A DNA stretch of 64,000 nucleotides from Taudactylus pleione (lineage: Eukaryota; Chordata; Amphibia; Anura; Myobatrachidae), in the NCBI GenBank assembly GCA_031769625.1, contig JAUIMM010000135.1, positions 2,997,001-3,061,000 on the forward strand. Reading direction: 5' to 3'. The translations under genes and the position numbers were made by a program. Positions 44,301 through 50,300 of the stretch are shown here, in pieces (position 1 is the first letter of the stretch; the number at the start of each line of letters is the position of its first letter). Below the pieces are notes generated by a model that worked only from the letters and a program-made list of their open reading frames with translations, had not been told where the DNA came from and ran no database searches.

Positions 44301-47300
44301 GCCGTAATTACCCCGTAATATAGACTGCAGCTTCTTTATATTGGCTAACCACTTACTTTTAAAACATGAAGACCCTTCCCTGTTCCCCCATTTTTTGTTA
44401 CTTAGTATATAGTTTTTCTTTTTACTTTACCTTCTTTATACTGTGTGATATGTGTTTATTGAAATGTAAAAAAGTGGTTTCTAATTTGCGTACATTTGGA
44501 CACGTACACGTTGATAATGTTTTGCTTCTGTATGATGTACGTTCTTTGTTTGAAACCTCTAATAAAAACAGAATGCAAAAAAAAAAAAAAAGATTTTGCC
44601 CAAAATTACTGTCTCGCTGGCCTCATTTTGATCCTACTCCATTCCCCTTTTCACATTACTCCAAACTACACTCCATACCCAATCACACCCTCCTCACTCC
44701 CAAAACATCACCACCACCAGAAGAAACATTCTAATTAACACCACTCACAAACACACACAAGTCATCACCAGTACTAGCAGGAAGAGCGCACCTTACCCCC
44801 CCTACCCCCATATGTTTGAGAAAAAGTCTGGGATATGCAGGGAAAAATCTTCCTTCTGGATAACTCCCCAGGGTGACCAGCTCCTTTATTATGTCACTGC
44901 TCTGTACTTATGTCAGTAAATAATATGAAATCTTTGCTTGCTTGTTAGCCCTGTGGTAGAATTGCATACATACAGTGTATTTGATATGGAGAGAGGGGCA
45001 GAGGGAGGATATGCAGTACCAGTTACCCTTAGGCATAATCTAATATATTGATTTGTTGCTTGGGTTGCACCTCCCTGGGCAGACCTGGCCGACCTCCTCA
45101 CTCGTTATTAACAAACGTGTCTATTGGCAAACGCACAAGACCTTTCTATTCTCTTTGGATATGTTTGTCGGTTATGTTCTAGGTGTTTGTTTCCGTGCCC
45201 AACCAAACCTGGTTTTGTAAATAGTTTACAAATGTAAATAAAATATGCATACTCAAAAGAAAAAAAAAAAAAGATGATATATTTGTCTTCCTGGACTGTG
45301 GAAACCAAGTAATCATTTCACTGAGCTGGTCTGATTCTGACGCTTTATGGAGCCGATCTAGAGGGGCCACTATGTTCCACCCGCCATCCCAATGATCGAC
45401 TTGGGACTTGTTTTTTTTCCCCCTCTTTAAGAGGTTTTAGCTGCTTGCCTATAGCTGTGCTGCTGAAGGACAATATACAGGGCAAAAATATACACGACAG
45501 AGGTTATGACTTTAAACAAGTGTATGGACTGAAAATGCATTGGTACATATTGTTATAACCTATATATACAATATGGAAATCACTTACCACCCTCCTGGGG
45601 CAGCACAGAGATCAACAAGAGCACGAGCTCTCTGCAGGAATTGAAATTTTCTGTTAAGTTGAATGAGCTTAAAAGCTGAACGGGAACGGTACCCTGGAAT
45701 TATGGATAAAATATTTTTTTTAAAAGTACACAAGTAAAAAAAAAAAAATGTACAGGCAAAGCATTGTCTCTGCATAATCGTTTTGTATCACATTTATTTA
45801 GACATTTAGGGTGGAATTCAATTGTTTCCAGCCTCTATCGCGCCCGACGGAGCTATTCAATTCTTGCTCCTGTCGGGCGCAATCAGCTGCCAGCGCTACA
45901 TTTCAGCTCGCAGCCCCAGGGGGATGAGAGCTGGAATGTGCGAAATGTGACCTGTTTGGGTGCTCAAACATCACTTTTCGCGGTCGGGTTTAGCTGCCTT
46001 ACGCGGCTAAACCTGACCTCTATGGGAGCGATCAGCGCGAAAAATGGCAGCAATTGAATGGCGGCCCGCGATCTCCTGTAACTTTTGAAGGGAGATCCGG
46101 ACCGCGTAATCAATTGAATTCCGCCCTCTATGTTCATTATAGACACCGGACCATAAAAAAGGCACTCGTGCGTGCGTCCAAAAAGGGGGTGTGGTCACGA
46201 GATGAGGGGTCATCAATCTTGGGGGCGTGTCCAGCACTTACAGACATGCTGGGCTGCTCCCAAGATCTCACCTTACTGTGAATAGATTCCATGAGCACTG
46301 CAACGCAACTTTTCCCCCTGCGGGACACTGCGGCCCGTGGGTGGGACAGCACCTGGGAGGCTGCTTCAGCAGGGCGCCGCCATAAGGGCAGGGAGCATGG
46401 TGCCGTTTTGAAATCAGGCAGGTCAAACATTTTAGAACATCCCCAGTGAAATAACCTGAAATAATAGGGGTTAACTGCTAGAGGTTAAACAAAGGGGTTT
46501 ATGTTAGGAAACACTGAAACATAATGTACATTTCAGTATCATAAAAATATGAGATATGGTAAGAACTTACCCTTGTTATCTCTATTTCTACGAAGTCCAT
46601 AGGGTTCCACAGGATACCTTGGGGTATAGGTGTGACGTCAGTCGCTGGGCACCATAGAGTTAAGCTTTTCAGCCTCCCAGGATGCACTAGGGTCCCCCTC
46701 CTATACCCCGCCCCCGAGCCAAGGCACCTCAGTTAGTTATCAAGCCATAGGCCGGAGGAGGAGAAGGAAGAGAGAGAACAAAGATCTGGACACATACAAG
46801 AATCACATTCTCACCAGAGGGAGACGGAAAACCGGTGACCAGAGCAAAGCCCATCTGCAGCACAGGTGCGACAGGGCGGGAGTCCTGTGGAACCCTATGG
46901 ACTTCGTAGAAATAGAGATAACAAGGGTAAGTTCTTACCATATCTCATATTTTCTACTTCAGGGTCCATAGGGTATCCACAGGATACCTTGGGGATGTCC
47001 CAAAGCAGTATCCTTTAAGGGTGGGGACGCTCCTGTGCAGAAAGGAGAATCCGCCGCCCGAAGGAAGCATCCTGAGAGGCGAAGGTGTCAAACCTGTAAT
47101 ACCTCACGAAGGTATGGACAGAGGACCACGTAGCAGCCTTGCAGATCTGAACTGCCGAGGCACCACGTCGAGCTGCCCACGAAGGACCCACAGACCTAGT
47201 GGAATGAGCCTTCAGAGAAGGAGGGACCAGTAGGCCTTCATGAAGATAAGCTTCAGAAATAGCCATACGGATCCAGGCTGCCAAAGTTTGCTTTGAAGCA

Positions 47301-50300
47301 GGCCAACCCTTTTTACGGAAGCCATAGAGGACAAACAAAGCGTCCGACTTCCTAAACGAAGAAGTGCGGTCAACATAAGTCCTTAAGGCCCGCACAACAT
47401 CCAAAGAGGCCTCACCCACGGAAAGACCCGGTGAGTTAAAGGCCGGAACAACTATTTCCTCGTTAACATGAAACTGGGAAACAACTTTGGGAAGAAACTC
47501 AGGCCGACTGCGGAGCACTGCCCTGTTCCCATAAAAAACCAAGAAAGGGGGTCTACAAGAAAGAGCCCCTAACTCAGAAACACGTCTGGCCGAAGCAATG
47601 GCCAGAAGGAAAACAGTCTTAGCTGTTAGCCATTTAAGATCCACTGAGCCCAGTGGTTCAAACGGCGGTCCTTGGAGAGCCCTCAGGACCACAGCCAAAT
47701 CCCAAGGCGCCACAGGTGGAACAAAGGGCGGCTGAATGCGGAGAACACCCTGCATAAAGGTGCGCACATCCGGGATTGTAGCAATCCTACGGTGAAACCA
47801 GACAGATAGGGCCGAAACCTGTACCTTCAAAGAAGCAAGGCGAAGCCCATGATCTAGTCCCGCTTGCGGGAAGGCGAGAATCCGAGACAGACGAAACTCC
47901 CGCGGTGCATAACCTCTCGGTCGACACCACTGGAAGAACGTATGCCACACGCGATGGTATATCCTCGCGGAAGACGGTTTCCGAGCTCGTAACATGGTAC
48001 GCACCACAGAGCTGGAAAACCCCCGGGACCTCAGCATGGCCGTCTCAACAGCCACGCCGTCAAAGACAGCCGAGTCAGGTCCGGGTGAAGGCAAGGACCC
48101 TGAGACAGAAGGTCCGGTCGTATCGGCAACCGCAGAGGACTGTCCACGGACAGACCCTGAAGGTCTGAGAACCAGTGCCGTCTGGGCCACGCGGGAGCTA
48201 TCAACAGGAGCGTCCCTCCTTCCTGTTTGAATTTCCGGATTACCCGTGGAAGAAGGGAGACCGGAGGGAACAGGTATGCGAACCGGAACGTCCACCGGAC
48301 GGACAGAGCATCCACCAGAGACGCCCCTTCGTCTCTTGTGCGAGACCCGTACACCGGCAACTTGTTGTTGTGCCGGGACGCCATGAGGTCGATTTCTGGA
48401 AGACCCCACCTGTCCACCAGTAGTTGAAAAACGTCCGGCTGCAGGGACCATTCCCCCGGATGAACGTCCTGGCGACTTAGAAAGTCCGCCTCCCAATTTA
48501 GCACTCCCGGGATGAAGACCGCTGATATGGCCGGAAGATTGCGCTCCGCCCAAACCAGGATCCGAGAGACCTCTACGAGAGCCGCCCGACTGCGAGTTCC
48601 TCCTTGCCTGTTTATGTAGGCCACGGTGGTAGCGTTGTCCGACTGGACCTGCACCGGGCGACCCTGGAGAAACCGCTGTGCCTGCTGGAGAGCATTGAAG
48701 ACCACACGGAGTTCCAAGATATTTATTGGAAGCTCCGCTTCTGTCGGCGTCCACCTGCCCTGGAACAAGTGTGGACCCGAAACTGCTCCCCAGCCCCGAA
48801 GACTGGCGTCCGTTGTCAACAGGACCCAATTTGGAACCCAGAACGGACGTCCCTTGTTGAGGTGGGTCGTCTGTAACCACCACGCAAGGGACAGGCGAAC
48901 CTCATGGGTGAGCACAATCGTCTGGGACTTCAGAGACTGAGGCAGCCCGTTCCACTTGGACAGGATCAGGTGCTGCAGAGGTCTGGAGTGAAACTGAGCG
49001 TATTCCACCATGTCGAACACCGACACCATGGAGCCCAGTAACCTCATCGCCGAGTGTAAGGACACCCGGCGGCTGTGCAGGCAACTGCGCACCCTTGACT
49101 GTAAAGCAGAGATCTTGTCCTCCGTCACGAAGATCCTTTGCTGTCCCGAGTCCAATAAGGCTCCAAGATGCAGAATCCTCCGAGACGGGATTAGAGTGGA
49201 CTTCTGCCAGTTGATTAGCCAGCCGTGCCGTTGCAGCAGTGCAATGGTCAGGTCCAAGTGGCGTAACCGGAGCTCTGGAGATCCTGCCACCAATAACAGG
49301 TCGTCCAAATACGGCAACATGCGGACTCCCTGCAGCCGCAGAGAAGCCGCCATGACCGCCATCACCTTGGTGAAAACACGTGGTGCTGTTGCCAGGCCAA
49401 AAGGTAACGCCCGAAACTGGAAGTGGTCGCTGCGGATTGCAAACCTGAGGAACTGTTGATGGCGCAAAAGAATAGGGACATGCAGGTAAGCGTCCTGTAT
49501 GTCCAATGACACCAAGTAGTCCCCAGGTTCCAGCGCCAGAATGATGGACCGTAGGGTCTCCATCCGAAACTTCGGGACCCGCAAAGACTTGAGTGCTTTG
49601 AGGTTGAGAATCGGACGATATGACCCATTGGGTTTCTGTACCAAAAATAGATTTGAATAGAAACCCTGGCCCCTCTGGGAGAATGGAACAGCCACTATAA
49701 CTCCAGCCTGGAGCATAGTGTGCAATACCTTCCGCAGCTCCGTAGCCTTGTTCCGGTCTGATGGGAGACCCGTGGTGAAGAATCGAGCCGGGGGTCTGTG
49801 CCGGAAGGAGAGGGCGTATCCGTGGGAAACCACCTCCAGAACCCAAGTGTCTGTCGTAGTGGTCGACCAACACTGGGCGAACTGTAGCAGGCGGCCTCCC
49901 ACCCTGGGATCCCCCAAAGGGAGGCCCGGACCGTCAGGCCGCAGGCTTGTCATCTGGCTTGGGGGCCGGACGTCTGGTACTCCATGCCTGCTTCCGGGGC
50001 TTGACCGATTTCTTAGGGCCAGCCTGTCGAGGAAACGACTGTGGTTTGGGCCTGCCCTGGGCCCTAGATGACCGAAAGGACGATGGTCCCGAACCAGAAG
50101 GAGCAGCGGCCGACGGGAGACAGGCAGATTTGGCTGCCGCCAGCGTGGCCACAATCTTATCCAGATCCGGACCGAAGAGAACTTCTCCGGTAAACGGCAA
50201 CGCTTCCAGACCTTTCTTGGAATCTGCGTCCGCCTTCCAGGATCGCAGCCACAAGGTGCGACGAGCAGCTACCGCTGCTGAAGAAATTCTAGACACCAGA

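Larger units (their letters stand above)
37899..44587 (+). mobile_element. Full-length L1-type LINE
   Basis: About 6.7 kb, inserted antisense to FTSJ3 between the exons at 45588 and 35768. 5' UTR 37899-39008 starts with GTGGGCGTGGCC and is GC-rich. ORF1 39009-40086 is frameshifted once; ORF2 40479-44318 is intact. A short 3' UTR with AATAAAA just before a poly-A tail ends at 44587. Flanked by a 15-bp duplication, so the 5' end is truly complete. Confidence 0.95.
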
